Origin: Paenibacillus lactis
GTDB taxonomy: Bacteria > Bacillota > Bacilli > Paenibacillales > Paenibacillaceae
Assembly (NCBI RefSeq): GCF_017873605.1
Contig: NZ_JAGGKI010000020.1
Coordinates: forward strand, 1 to 64,000
Direction of reading: 5' to 3'
Length of the DNA stretch: 64,000 nucleotides
Position numbers and translations under genes: made by a program. Shown here piece by piece: positions 33,830 through 43,044 of this stretch. The notes under the pieces are model-generated. The model did no database searches. It was not told the origin of the DNA and worked only from the letters and a program-made list of their open reading frames with translations. The number at the start of each line of letters is the position of its first letter. Position 1 is the stretch's first letter.

Positions 33830-34231
33830 TTAGACCGACGCCTCGGTCGTCACTTGCCATAATACGCCGAATTTATCTTCAATTACGCCGAACAGCGCTC
33901 CCCAGAATTGGGGCTTCAGCGGATCGACAACCTTCCCGCCCTCAGACAGCCGGTCAAATGCTTCATGCGCCTCGGCATCGCTGTCAAACGCCAGGGTCAG
34001 ATGCATTCCATTCCCTCGATCCAGCGATTGATACATGGAATCGGACATGTAAATGGGAACCCCTCCGGCAACAAGGCTTAAATGCAAAACCTTGTCCTTC
34101 ATTTCTTCGTTGGAGCCGGGAAGCTCGCCGAAGGTTTTCACGGACAGGATTTCGCCTCCCAGTGCGCTCGTGTAAAACTCAGCCTGCGCTTTAGCATCCT
34201 CGGAGAATATGTACGGTGTCAACTTCGCCAT
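33830..34231 (-). CDS. VOC family protein, PhnB-like
   Basis: A 133-residue PhnB/YraH-type VOC protein: LTPYIFSEDAKAQAEFYTSA at the start, LHLSLVAGGVPIYMSD in the middle, and PQFWGALFGVIEDKFGVLWQ at the end are conserved. Function unknown. ATG 34231 is selected: AAAGGA lies 9 bases upstream and PhnB-like proteins begin there; longer in-frame options add unrelated residues. Single gene, convergent with the azoreductase unit. Confidence 0.88.
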   Translation of the reverse strand: MAKLTPYIFSEDAKAQAEFYTSALGGEILSVKTFGELPGSNEEMKDKVLHLSLVAGGVPIYMSDSMYQSLDRGNGMHLTLAFDSDAEAHEAFDRLSEGGKVVDPLKPQFWGALFGVIEDKFGVLWQVTTEASV

Positions 34232-34355
34232 AATCAACATCCTTTCGAAAGTAAGATTGGAGCCTTTCCTTGATTCAAGTATATAGGTATCCATACTCCC
34301 GAATTTCTTATGGATTGCTAACTTAACCTTCCTCCGATATGAACCCTTAGGCAGT

Positions 34356-35804
34356 CTATAAAATCGGAGACAGCAGGCGCGAGATCGACTCCTTAAATTT
34401 GATCCATCTGGACCGCTTCTCATATTCCTCCAAGGTGAGCAGGCTGGATACGCGCAGATCGTGATGGAAAATCTCCGTCAAACGCCGGGACAGCAGCTCA
34501 TCATAAAGGAAGGCGTTGACCTCGAAATTCAGCCGGAAGCTTCGGACATCGATGTTGGCCGTGCCGACCGAGGAGATGGTCTCATCGATAATGATGGTCT
34601 TGGCATGAATGAACCCGTTATTGTACAAATACACATTCGCCCCGGTTTGCAGCATCTCTCCAATATAAGACCATGTCGCCCAATAGACGAAGGGATGGTC
34701 CGGCTTGTCCGGAATCATCAGATGCACCTTGACCCCGGACAACGAAGCGATCCGAAGCGCGTCAAACAGGCTTGCATCAGGAATAAAATAAGGGGTCTGG
34801 ATATAGATCGATCTTTTGGCCGAAGTGATCATCTTGATATACCCGTTCTTGATGTGCTCATACTCGGAATCCGGACCGCTGGTTACGATCTGAATACCGA
34901 CGTTACCCGGTGAATTGATCTTGGGGAACAGATTCGGCTCGTAGACGATGTCATGGTGATGCGATGCCTGATTCCAGTCCAGAATGAAGCGGACCTGCAT
35001 CGCATAGACGGCTTCTCCTTGTATGCGCAGATGCGTATCCCGCCAATAACCAAACCTTGAGTTCAACCCCAGATACTCGTCCCCGACATTAAAACCGCCG
35101 ACATACCCGATATCGCCGTCAATGATGACCAGCTTTCGGTGATTGCGGTAATTGAGCCGCAGGTTGATGAAGCGGAGCTTGGAAGGGAAGAAGGCCTCGG
35201 CCTCTCCGCCCGCTTCCCGAAAAGCCTTAAAGAACCCTTTCGTCAATTTTCGCGAGCCCAGCTGATCATAGAGGACGCGAACCTTGACGCCTTCCCGGGC
35301 CTTTTTCGTCAGCAGGGCGATCAGGCGTTTGCCAAGCTGATCCCGCCGGATAATGTAGTACTGAATATGTATGTATTCCTTCGCTTCCTCGATATCCTGA
35401 AACAGGCGCTGGAATTTGTCGCGGCCGTCCGTAAAAATCTCGACATTGTTATCGTCCGTAAAAATGGCTTGATTCTCGTTGAGCTGCATATGGATCAGAT
35501 CCCGGTTGTCCTGTGCGGCCCGATTCGCGAACGAAAAGTCTCCCCGATACATGGAATCCATCTGGGAGAGCAGCACCTTCTCGATTCCGGTCTTCTGAAG
35601 ATCGTCCCAATGGAACAGTCTCACGCTTTTTAAGTTTTGGGCAAATAAAAGGTACAGCGCAAACCCGAGAATCGGGATGAAGAACAGCACCAGCAGCCAC
35701 GCCCACGTGGAAGCGGCATCGCGTCTCTCCTTGAAAACGACCACGATGGCGAACAAGATATTCAGAACGATGACCAGACCCAAAATAATGGATGTCACAT
35801 GCAT
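34356..35804 (-). CDS. cls: Cardiolipin synthase
   Basis: Membrane enzyme joining two phosphatidylglycerols into cardiolipin. The 482 residues are of normal Bacillota Cls length. Two N-terminal transmembrane helices (about 5-24 and 34-55), then two phospholipase D motifs: HRKLVIIDGDIGYVGGFN near residue 222 and HAKTIIIDETISSVGTAN near 400 (HxKx4D). The C-terminus ends in a hydrophobic SRLLSPIL as is usual. It stands alone; the flanking genes are unrelated. Bacillota often carry several cls copies, so this may not be the only one. Confidence 0.96.
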   Translation of the reverse strand: MHVTSIILGLVIVLNILFAIVVVFKERRDAASTWAWLLVLFFIPILGFALYLLFAQNLKSVRLFHWDDLQKTGIEKVLLSQMDSMYRGDFSFANRAAQDNRDLIHMQLNENQAIFTDDNNVEIFTDGRDKFQRLFQDIEEAKEYIHIQYYIIRRDQLGKRLIALLTKKAREGVKVRVLYDQLGSRKLTKGFFKAFREAGGEAEAFFPSKLRFINLRLNYRNHRKLVIIDGDIGYVGGFNVGDEYLGLNSRFGYWRDTHLRIQGEAVYAMQVRFILDWNQASHHHDIVYEPNLFPKINSPGNVGIQIVTSGPDSEYEHIKNGYIKMITSAKRSIYIQTPYFIPDASLFDALRIASLSGVKVHLMIPDKPDHPFVYWATWSYIGEMLQTGANVYLYNNGFIHAKTIIIDETISSVGTANIDVRSFRLNFEVNAFLYDELLSRRLTEIFHHDLRVSSLLTLEEYEKRSRWIKFKESISRLLSPIL

Positions 35805-36030
35805 TGCAAAAAATCCTCCTAAACTTCAGCCTCGCCCTTGCAATCCTTCATATTATACGTGAGCTGTTAGGAGAAGTATATAACCGCAGTATGGATTAAT
35901 CGCTTGATTTTTAGTCAAGTGCCTGTTTCATAAGGTAAGGGAGCGGCGAAACAGCGCGCTCGCCATTTGAATCCCTGCCGTCTGTCATGATACGATGAAT
36001 GAAACTTTGTGGAGATAAGGAGCACCCTAT

Positions 36031-37110
36031 TTGATAAGAATGAACAAATTTTTCAAACTGTGCTTTGCCGTCATTCTGATCCTGGCCATCATATATTTAG
36101 GATCGCTCGTCGATTTTATTTTCAAGCCGGTCCTCTCGTTCTTCTCGATTACGCTCGTGCCGTTGATGCTGGCGGGATTCTTCTTTTACCTGCTGCGGCC
36201 GCTGGTCGATTTGCTTGAAAGATGGAAGCTGAACCGATCGCTGGCGATCCTGCTGCTGTATGTCGTGTTCGCGGGAATCCTGACCGGCTTTATCCTGTGG
36301 GTGTGGCCTTCTCTGAGGGATCAGGTCGTTGCGCTCGTACAGAATGCGCCGGCACTGTTCGCCGCACTGGGCGATCAGCTGCACGAGCTGGAGCAGAGCG
36401 GCTTCTTGCAGGATCTGTTTCCCGGAGACGTTACCCCGTTGACGCAACTGACCGACTACTTGAACCGGGGCTTCTCATTCCTCACCAACTACATCATGAA
36501 CCTGTTCTCCTTTGTGTCGAATTTCGCGATCGTGCTGTTTACCTTCCCGATTCTTCTGTATTACATGCTGAAGGAGGGGGGAAAATTCGGCAAAATGCTG
36601 GTCGGCTTTCTTCCGAACCGCTTCAAGGACGAGGGGGCATCCGTGCTGGATGAGATCAATAACGCCCTGAAAGGGTTTATTGTCGGCCGGGTGCTGGTCA
36701 ATTTGGCCCTTGGCGTGCTGATGTACATCGGCTTTCTGATCATCGGGCTTCCGTATGCGCTGCTGCTGACGGTGGTTGCCGTCATTGCCAACTTTATTCC
36801 GTTTATCGGGGCCATTCTATCCTCGATTCCGATCGTCATTATCGGGTTCATCCAGTCGCCGGGAACCGCGATATGGTCGCTCCTGGTCATTTTGGCCGCC
36901 CAGCAGATTCAGGACAATTTGATCGGCCCGTATATTTTCGGCAAGCAGCTGGATATTCATCCGGTTACAATCATCATTTTAATATTGGTAGGACAAGACC
37001 TCGGCGGCATTATCGGGATCCTGCTTGTCGTTCCGATCTATATGATCGTGAAGATTATCGTAAAGAGAGTGTACCAATTGTTCTTTAAGGAAAAATGGGA
37101 GAAGGCTTAG
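36031..37110 (+). CDS. AI-2E/PerM family transporter
   Basis: A 359-residue membrane protein of the AI-2 exporter (PerM/YtvI) family, with about eight transmembrane helices and a loop region between the third and fourth segments. Signatures: LLARPLVDLLERWKLNRSLA-like text near residue 55, then VVAVIANFIPFIGAILSSIP near 250 and DNLIGPYIFGKQLDIHPV near 300, all conserved. Some members transport ions (sodium-proton) or autoinducer-2; the substrate here is not known. The start is TTG 36031, with AAGGAG 8 bases upstream; the ATG at 36040 is too far from it. Confidence 0.9.
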   Translation: MIRMNKFFKLCFAVILILAIIYLGSLVDFIFKPVLSFFSITLVPLMLAGFFFYLLRPLVDLLERWKLNRSLAILLLYVVFAGILTGFILWVWPSLRDQVVALVQNAPALFAALGDQLHELEQSGFLQDLFPGDVTPLTQLTDYLNRGFSFLTNYIMNLFSFVSNFAIVLFTFPILLYYMLKEGGKFGKMLVGFLPNRFKDEGASVLDEINNALKGFIVGRVLVNLALGVLMYIGFLIIGLPYALLLTVVAVIANFIPFIGAILSSIPIVIIGFIQSPGTAIWSLLVILAAQQIQDNLIGPYIFGKQLDIHPVTIIILILVGQDLGGIIGILLVVPIYMIVKIIVKRVYQLFFKEKWEKA

Positions 37111-37159
37111 TCTGCTGATATTCGAATCGGGGCGACTCCTTCTTGACGCAGATGGTAAT

Positions 37160-37218
37160 GGAAAAAGCCCAGCGAGGTTACGCTGTCATGGACATCGTAC
37201 GGCTGCGGCTTTGCTTTT
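37160..37218 (+). terminator. Terminator-like hairpin after the transporter gene
   Basis: AAAGCCCAGC pairs imperfectly with GCTGCGGCTTT, then GCTTTTTTTT. Confidence 0.55.
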
Positions 37219-37224
37219 TTTTGT

Positions 37225-37584
37225 CTATGTGATTTGGCCCGATGCTTGTTCCAGCGCATCCAGGTTATGCTGCAAATCCTGCTTAAGCTCCTGTATTCGC
37301 TGCTTCAAATGGTGCAATATTTGAACCCGGATCTCGGCTTCCCGCTCTTTCATGCAAAAAGCGGAGCAGGACAATGCTGCATGCTTGTAATGGCTGCTGT
37401 CATTCAGGATGACATGCAGCTTTTCCTTATATAATCTCTTTACAGATCCGCTGTCCGGCTTGATTTCATAATACCGGCTGGTTTCAACGAGCAGCTTCCA
37501 TTCGCAGGTGTGGAATGTGAAGCGGTCCCGCTCCAGCGTACCGGTTACCTGAATGAACCGTGTACCTTTATCGAACGTATTCAA
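37225..37584 (-). CDS. Hypothetical protein with C-terminal coiled coil
   Basis: A 119-residue protein that I do not recognise. The N-terminal half is strand-like (FIQVTGTLERDRFTFHTCEW); the C-terminal 40 residues form a heptad-like helix (LHHLKQRIQELKQDLQHNLD). The start is TTG 37584, with GGGAGGT 12 bases upstream; no ATG in frame. Codon use looks like the neighbours, so it is likely real. No partner is adjacent. Confidence 0.55.
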   Translation of the reverse strand: MNTFDKGTRFIQVTGTLERDRFTFHTCEWKLLVETSRYYEIKPDSGSVKRLYKEKLHVILNDSSHYKHAALSCSAFCMKEREAEIRVQILHHLKQRIQELKQDLQHNLDALEQASGQIT

Positions 37585-37825
37585 TAGACATTGTGACCTC
37601 CCTTATGATGTCATGTTGATGTAGTACTGAATGATTATACAGTCTGTCCATGTTTAGATTCTAATGGAAATAATTAGGTTGTCCCATCTGTTCATGGGAG
37701 GCCCATTTTCGGATGAAAATAGAATAGATATGGGGGATTATGCTCACGCTAGGTTAATACCATAATGTGTGACATAGTCATGCTGTTTGGAGTCGAAAAT
37801 TTTCAAGCCAAGGAGTGGGACGAAC

Positions 37826-38569
37826 ATGAGATTTCAGTCGAAGGTTGTCATTGTAACCGGCGGCGCGAGCGGGATTGGTGAAGCGACGGTCCGGCTGTTC
37901 GCACAAGAAGGGGCAAAGGTGGTTATTGCGGATTTTTCAGATCGAGGACAAACCCTTTCGGATCAATTAAGACAAGACGGGTATGAGGCGCTGTTCGTCA
38001 AGACCGATGTGACCAAGGAATCGGAAGTGATCCGCATGGTCGAGCAGACGGTGAACCATTATGGACGCATTGATGTTTTATTCGCCAACGCGGGGATTGC
38101 GAAGGATGCACCGGCCGATGTGCTGGAGCTCGACAATTGGCAGCGGACGATCGATATTAATTTAACGGGCGTCTTTCTGTGCGATAAGTACGTGATCAAG
38201 CAAATGCTGTCCCAAGGCACCGGCGGCGCGATCGTAAATTGCGGCTCGATCCACAGCCATGTCGGCAAATCCGGGGTAACCGCTTATGCTTCAGCCAAGG
38301 GCGGGGTGAAGCTGTTGACGCAATCCATGGGGGCCGATTATGCCTCGAAAGGCATCCGGATTAACGCCGTATGTCCTGGATATATCGACACCCCGCTGAT
38401 CCAGGGACGGACGGAAGCCATTACGCAGCATCTGGTCAGCCTTCATCCGATGGGGCGCTTGGGACAGCCGGAAGAGGTAGCGAAGGCAGTCTTGTTTCTG
38501 GCCAGTGATGATGCATCGTTTATAACAGGGACGACCCTCTTGGTTGATGGAGGATATACAGCGGTTTAA
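37826..38569 (+). CDS. Short-chain dehydrogenase/reductase
   Basis: A 247-residue classical SDR oxidoreductase. The cofactor loop TGGASGIGEA lies near residue 10, an acidic residue follows beta2 (VVIADFSDRG), NAGIA near 83, catalytic Ser in NCGSIHSHVG near 137, and the catalytic YASAKGG (YxxxK) near 152; the end is FITGTTLLVDGGYTAV, typical. The aspartate after beta2 favours NAD(H). Substrate unknown. AAGGAG lies about 11 bases before ATG 37826; the longer ATG 37787 is less likely. Single gene with its own terminator. Confidence 0.9.
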   Translation: MRFQSKVVIVTGGASGIGEATVRLFAQEGAKVVIADFSDRGQTLSDQLRQDGYEALFVKTDVTKESEVIRMVEQTVNHYGRIDVLFANAGIAKDAPADVLELDNWQRTIDINLTGVFLCDKYVIKQMLSQGTGGAIVNCGSIHSHVGKSGVTAYASAKGGVKLLTQSMGADYASKGIRINAVCPGYIDTPLIQGRTEAITQHLVSLHPMGRLGQPEEVAKAVLFLASDDASFITGTTLLVDGGYTAV

Positions 38570-38582
38570 ATGCCTGCACAAG

Positions 38583-38612
38583 AAAGCCCCGAGAGGACTC
38601 GGGGCTTTTTTG
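38583..38612 (+). terminator. Terminator after the SDR gene
   Basis: AAAGCCCCGAG AGGA CTCGGGGCTTTTTT, perfect stem. Confidence 0.92.
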
Positions 38613-38648
38613 CATATTCCAAGGAAGCTCTATTATATCGGGAGCGAA

Positions 38649-39530
38649 TTATATTATGCTGACACCAGCGCTTCCGTAGCCAGCTACGGCAGTAGCGATC
38701 GTGATACCTGAAGCCGTAGCTGAGAATACCATCAGCAAGCGGGTATTGGCCGCTACTGGAATGGCCAGACCGTCCACAAAACCGTTGCTGACTGTTCCGA
38801 GGGCAAGAACGCCGGTAAGCGGAGGAGCCAGCGTTACAACCGCGCCTGGAATTGGTGTGAAAATATTGCTTGTTGCCGGGGCGCTGTACAGCTGAGCTGT
38901 GATCGTAACGGTTGTTCCAACTAAGGAGAGCGCTACCGTGGTGCTGAAGGTTGCGGAGATCGCATCAATGGTGCCTGCTCTCGGCGTGTTGAATGCAAAG
39001 TCAAGCAGGGTTCCCCCAGCGCCGGTAAGGTCGACGGTTCCGCCAGCCAAGGTGACCGCTGGTCCGGAATTGCCGAAGCCTACCAGGCCGACCGTTCCAA
39101 CCAACCCACCGACAAGCGTTGTCAAGGCAAGCGGTATACCGGAGGCAAACGGAATGATGGCGCCTCCGCCAGGTATGCCCGGTACACCCGCAGGTCCAGC
39201 AGGTCCCGCAGGTCCAACAGGTCCCACAGGTCCCGCAGGTCCGACAGGTCCAGCAGGCCCTACCGGTCCCGGAATGCCCTGTGGTCCTGCAGGCCCTGGA
39301 ATGCCTTGCGGTCCCGCAGGTCCGATCGGCCCAATCGGTCCGACAGGCCCAACCGGTCCAATCCGCCCGCGCGAAACTCTTGGACAGCGGCGCACAAGCA
39401 CCAGATCCTTTTTACCATGATCGTGTTTGCCTTTGCCATGATGATCGTGGCATTTCTTTTTGGCGTGAAGCACTTTTTTCTCTATTTTTTTAGGTGAGCA
39501 CAATTTCTTTTTTCTAAGAGAACGATCCAA
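38649..39530 (-). CDS. Collagen-like exosporium protein, BclB-like
   Basis: A spore-surface type protein of about 293 residues. The N-terminal 50 residues are very basic and His/Lys rich ([20 protein letters not shown]). A collagen-like Gly-X-Y region with about 25 triplets follows at about 55-123, mostly GPV, GPI, GPA and GIP. The C-terminal domain of about 165 residues starts [13 protein letters not shown] and has [12 protein letters not shown], as in BclB-type exosporium glycoproteins; it is probably a trimerising, beta-rich domain. TTG 39530 is chosen as start since AAAGGAGG lies 9 bases upstream; TTG 39536 is too near. The collagen region's repeats are highly similar on DNA level and may vary in number between strains. 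Spore expression is inference. Confidence 0.85.
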   Translation of the reverse strand: MDRSLRKKKLCSPKKIEKKVLHAKKKCHDHHGKGKHDHGKKDLVLVRRCPRVSRGRIGPVGPVGPIGPIGPAGPQGIPGPAGPQGIPGPVGPAGPVGPAGPVGPVGPAGPAGPAGVPGIPGGGAIIPFASGIPLALTTLVGGLVGTVGLVGFGNSGPAVTLAGGTVDLTGAGGTLLDFAFNTPRAGTIDAISATFSTTVALSLVGTTVTITAQLYSAPATSNIFTPIPGAVVTLAPPLTGVLALGTVSNGFVDGLAIPVAANTRLLMVFSATASGITIATAVAGYGSAGVSII

Positions 39531-39539
39531 ATTCAAGCA

Positions 39540-40216
39540 CCTCCTTTAGATTTGTTCTATACTACGCAACTTTTGCCTTGGGGGCATGGGTTAATAGCGT
39601 ATTCCTGATAGATGGACGCCTATTATTTGCTAGAATGTACGGTTGCCCTATAGTTGGGGGCCCACCGATTCCGTCTGAGACAGGCCTGACGCGGGCTGAA
39701 ATGAACGGGGATAAAGACAAGCATTAGGAAGTGATCCGGCGCATGACAAGAAATTTTCGGGGCTGGTACGAAGTCTTCTTGCCGCCTTTCTCAGCGGAAG
39801 GTTAACCGTATGAATGATGCAGAGAATGCAAAGTTTCCGGCATGCATATGACGGTAAGCGGGGGGATTTCGCTTTTTTCTTGGATGAGTCCTTGATTTCA
39901 GAGTGTAGCGGACCATCCATATTGGTTAATTTATGATAAGTGGCTGATCTGTTCAGGGTGGTTGTTGGAGGGTTTTCTGAGGCTTGCTTTATCGGTGTGA
40001 GCCATTCGGGATATATGCCGTAAGACGGATACTTTAATGAAGACCTGGACACGATGGCATATATGGAGAAACTGCCGGATGATCCCGGAAGCGGGTTACC
40101 GCTCCCGGCGGCAATCATCATCATGGAGGCGGCGCTTACGAAGTGCATGACGTAGAATGCATGTACCACACTATTATCCTCGATTACGGGCTAACGGACT
40201 AAGGAGATGATAAGTG
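39540..40216. other. 680-base gap between BclB-like gene and UPF0316 unit
   Basis: Nothing I can call a gene is seen. A long minus-strand open frame (39648-40169) has unusual composition and no ribosome site. The left end should contain the BclB-like promoter, possibly a late sporulation one, but I could not place it. Confidence 0.4.
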
Positions 40217-40327
40217 ATGAGCTACAACCAAGAATTGACCTTACGGGATAAGGAAATGGATCTTTCCCCTTCGAGGCAGCATGCGGAGCCTGGACCGGAG
40301 TATATCGCCGCACGTGATCATTTATGA
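40217..40327 (+). CDS. Small ORF (36 residues) coupled to the UPF0316 gene
   Basis: A short ORF with a strong ribosome site (AAGGAGATGATAAGTG) before ATG 40217. It codes for a hydrophilic peptide starting MSYNQELTLRDKEMD and ending ARDHL, with no membrane segment. Its TGA overlaps the ATG of the UPF0316 gene (ATGA), and that gene has no ribosome site of its own at the right distance. The small ORF is therefore probably translated and drives translation of the next gene. Family not recognised; it may be a leader only. Confidence 0.6.
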   Translation: MSYNQELTLRDKEMDLSPSRQHAEPGPEYIAARDHL

Positions 40328-40854
40328 TCAACCTGTCTCTCATAGGCTCGATCATCGGCATCAACGTAGTGTATGTCTCGATCTTTTCGCTGCGGCTGAT
40401 CCTGATGATCAAAGGCAGAAGAGGGATTGCCTCTCTTCTGGCCATGCTGGAGGTTTTTGTCTATCTGCTTGGTCTGAACCTGGTCCTTCAAAATGTAGAC
40501 AATCCCTTTAACATGGCAGCGTACTGTCTCGGCTTTGGCCTTGGCGTTTATATCGGAAGCCGGATCGAGGAATACTTAGCCCTTGGCTACCTTGTCGTTC
40601 AAGTCATCGTCAACTCCCTGGAGACGGATTTGGCAATGAAGCTGAGAGAGAAGGGCTACGGCGTCACCTCCTGGGAGGCGGACGGCAAGGATGGCAAACG
40701 TCTGGTGCTGCAGGTACTCGTGAAGCGAAAGAATGAGCGGCGCTTGATGGAGACGCTGAACAAGCTTTCGCCGCAGGCCTTTATCATTTCCCATGAACCG
40801 AAGAACTTTAAGGGCGGCTTCTGGGTGAGATTGACCGAGGGACGGAGACAGTAA
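40324..40854 (+). CDS. UPF0316 membrane protein, YebE-like (DUF2179/DUF5698)
   Basis: A 176-residue protein with three N-terminal helices (about 5-25, 37-57, 64-80; INVVYVSIFSLRLILMIKGR is characteristic) and a cytoplasmic DUF2179 domain of about 90 residues (MKLREKGYGVTSWEADGKDG near 108, FIISHEPKNFKGGFW near 150). DUF2179 domains are often small-ligand or regulatory modules; the role of UPF0316 is unknown. Translation appears coupled to the preceding 36-codon ORF through ATGA. Confidence 0.9.
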   Translation: MINLSLIGSIIGINVVYVSIFSLRLILMIKGRRGIASLLAMLEVFVYLLGLNLVLQNVDNPFNMAAYCLGFGLGVYIGSRIEEYLALGYLVVQVIVNSLETDLAMKLREKGYGVTSWEADGKDGKRLVLQVLVKRKNERRLMETLNKLSPQAFIISHEPKNFKGGFWVRLTEGRRQ

Positions 40855-40888
40855 TTAATGAGGTCCGAAGAGGGTACGTGCTTCATAG

Positions 40889-40942
40889 CGAAAAGCTCGC
40901 TTTCTGGAATCCGAAATTCCAAAAAGCGGGCTTTTCTTTTGG
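40889..40942 (+). terminator. Terminator after the UPF0316 gene
   Basis: GAAAAGCTCGCTTT pairs with AAAGCGGGCTTTTC, with inner TGGAAT/ATTCCA, then TTTTGG. Confidence 0.8.
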
Positions 40943-41072
40943 GAAGGGCGATAGGTTGGGGGATGCTGCAGCCGGGCGGCAAATATCGAGTAACGAGCCC
41001 TTGGTGTCCCTGCGGAATCTATAGGTATTTATCTGGCTTTTGCGGATAGGCTAGTCGTCTCTTTCCACTAAG

Positions 41073-41606
41073 TCAGCGTTTAGCAAACGGCGGGGGAACC
41101 GCTTCCTCATCCTGATACCAGAAAAACGCGTAATCCGTCATGGTGGAGGAGCTCCCGAGCTGGCGCAGCATGGCCGCAATATTGCCGCGATGATACGTGC
41201 CGTGATTCACTACATGCAGCACGATTTCGGACAGGCGGGTGTCCCGAATGCCTGCATACGGATTATCCAAGGTGATGACCTGCTCCAGATCCGAATGGCC
41301 GCGGAAAAAAGACAGATAACCATCGGACAGCTCGATGAACCGCAGCTGCAGCTCCTCGGCGCCGAGGTCTTCCAGCTCTCCGCCCATCTGATGGGCTTCC
41401 GTCAACGCATCCTTCATATCCGAGCCTGTCAAAACCTTCAGCCAGCTGAAGTCGACGGTATAGATATGAATCAATGCGGCGGCTACGGACGGGAAGACGC
41501 TGTGGATCTTTTGGTTGTACAGCTCGCCGGGCAGCTCCAACAGCCGGTTGAAAATCGCTTGGTTCGCCCATGCATGGTATTGATACATTTTTACGGGATA
41601 TGTCAT
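41073..41606 (-). CDS. DinB-family metalloprotein
   Basis: A 177-residue four-helix DinB/YfiT-type protein. MYQYHAWANQAIFNRLLELP at the start is the usual first helix; His in ALIHIYTVDFSWL (near 47) and the pair in VVNHGTYHRGNI (near 133 and 137) form the metal site. DinB proteins include thiol-dependent transferases; activity here is unknown. ATG 41606 has AAAGGAG 10 bases before it, ATG 41615 only 2. It lies 82 bases after the WYL regulator on the same strand, so regulator and target are probably linked. Confidence 0.88.
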   Translation of the reverse strand: MTYPVKMYQYHAWANQAIFNRLLELPGELYNQKIHSVFPSVAAALIHIYTVDFSWLKVLTGSDMKDALTEAHQMGGELEDLGAEELQLRFIELSDGYLSFFRGHSDLEQVITLDNPYAGIRDTRLSEIVLHVVNHGTYHRGNIAAMLRQLGSSSTMTDYAFFWYQDEEAVPPPFAKR

Positions 41607-41688
41607 TTCAATCATCTCTCCTTTAACGCTTGGGTTTCGTTCTTGAATCCAGTGTAAACAAAAAAGTATGACAGCGGACTGTCATACT

Positions 41689-42636
41689 TTACGAGTAGCG
41701 TTGCAGCATTTTTTGCAATTTGGATTTCATCATGCTTCTAAGCTCGGCAGGCTCGATAATCTCGATATCGTCCCCGAAGCTCATTAGGGTTGACCAGAAC
41801 CACCAGGATTCCGGCTGTTCAACTTTGAACGTCAGGCGGAGCGTACCGTCCTCCAGAAATTCACGGTGCACGTCATAGAATTGATCCATGGCTCTGGCGA
41901 GGGCGTTAGGCGATACATGCAGCACGACCTCCCGGGCATCGGGCGATGATTCCCAGGCGCGGCGTTCTTCGTCCCTTGACGAAGCCTGACGACCCGGTCC
42001 CTGCGTGTGTTCCTCCGCATGGTTGCGCTGAAACGGCTCCGCCGAGGAGGTCAGCTCCGACATTCTGGAAATGCGGAACTCCCGATAGTCCTGCCGCGTC
42101 CGGCAGTATCCATACAGGTACCAGGCACCGAATTTATACATGAGGCGCAGAGGCTCCACCTTGCGGTGGATGCGCTCGTTCTTGGCGCTGATGTACTGGA
42201 AGGCCACGGTCTGCCGGTTGGTGATGGCGCCGCGAAGGAGCCTCAGCGATTCGTTATGGGTGCGCCAGCTGCCGATGTCCATCGAAAGCCCCTGGGGCCC
42301 TGTGTTTCCGGAACGATCGATCGTTTGCAGCCGTTGGATCGTATCCAGCGCACGCTCATCCTCGAACACGGTCGACATGCTGTGCAGGATGGTGATCAGG
42401 GCGCTGACGTCATAGGAACCGAGCAGGCTTTTATCCATCTTGTACTGCTCCATGATGCCGTAGCCGCCATTCACGCCTTGGTACGATACGACCGGAATGC
42501 CGGCCGCGCAGATGGCGTCAATGTCCCGGTATATGGTCCGCTGGGATACGTTATATTTTTCAGCCAGGGCGGACGCCGATAAAATTTCGTTATTAAGGAG
42601 CATGTAGATCATCGATATGAGCCGTTCCAGCTTCAT
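41689..42636 (-). CDS. WYL-domain transcriptional regulator, YafY/DeoR-HTH type
   Basis: A 315-residue regulator. The N-terminal HTH (about 1-60) reads LSASALAEKYNVSQRTIYRD then IDAICAAGIPVV; a WYL domain (about 140-220) has FQYISAKNERIHRKVEPLRL and FGAWYLYGYCRTRQDYREFR; the C-terminal WCX-type extension ends the protein. WYL domains bind nucleic acid or small ligands. AAAGGA precedes the ATG. Followed by the DinB gene, a frequent pairing in Paenibacillus-like genomes. Confidence 0.9.
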   Translation of the reverse strand: MKLERLISMIYMLLNNEILSASALAEKYNVSQRTIYRDIDAICAAGIPVVSYQGVNGGYGIMEQYKMDKSLLGSYDVSALITILHSMSTVFEDERALDTIQRLQTIDRSGNTGPQGLSMDIGSWRTHNESLRLLRGAITNRQTVAFQYISAKNERIHRKVEPLRLMYKFGAWYLYGYCRTRQDYREFRISRMSELTSSAEPFQRNHAEEHTQGPGRQASSRDEERRAWESSPDAREVVLHVSPNALARAMDQFYDVHREFLEDGTLRLTFKVEQPESWWFWSTLMSFGDDIEIIEPAELRSMMKSKLQKMLQRYS

Positions 42637-42788
42637 GAGACCATCCTTTCAAGAGAATGCGGATTCATTCTCCAATGATTCCGTATTATATCATAGCAAG
42701 GTTGTAAACATGTTGGATGATTCCAATCCGCACGGATTTCACGTACAATAAAGGTGCAAGCAGATAAGACCAAGGAGTGTGAACGCGC

Positions 42789-43043
42789 ATGGCCCGTACC
42801 AAGACGCAGAAGGCGCGCCGCAAGGCGGAACGCGCAGGCACATGGAGTGCCGTCATGATGAGAAAGACAAACGAGGATTTCGGCGCACTGTCCCAGCATG
42901 TGAGAGTGAAGCCGGGCAAGCAGGAGCAGCTGAATAAGATCAAGCATAAAAAGCGGATCGGAGACGATGGCGCTTTTTTTTTATTGGGTTACGGGTTGTG
43001 GTATAGTACGCTAGAGAGGTTAGCAAGCAGGATGGAGGTTTAG
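42789..43043 (+). CDS. Small basic protein, YqkK-like, with an extended C-terminus
   Basis: An 84-residue, strongly basic protein. MARTKTQKARRKAERAG at the start, KQEQLNKIKHKKR in the middle and GDDGAFFL near residue 62 resemble the small YqkK-type proteins of Bacillus, which end soon after the GDDG-FF motif. Here the frame continues for about 19 codons (GYGLWYSTLERLASRMEV) up to a TAG one base before the RNase H start, so a lost stop or frameshift is possible. AAGGAG is 11 bases before the ATG. Function unknown. Confidence 0.65.
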   Translation: MARTKTQKARRKAERAGTWSAVMMRKTNEDFGALSQHVRVKPGKQEQLNKIKHKKRIGDDGAFFLLGYGLWYSTLERLASRMEV

Positions 43044-43044
43044 C

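Noticed and set aside
39648-40169. Minus-strand frame of 173 codons upstream of the BclB-like gene
   Set aside because: No ribosome site, odd composition, no recognisable motif; left as intergenic.
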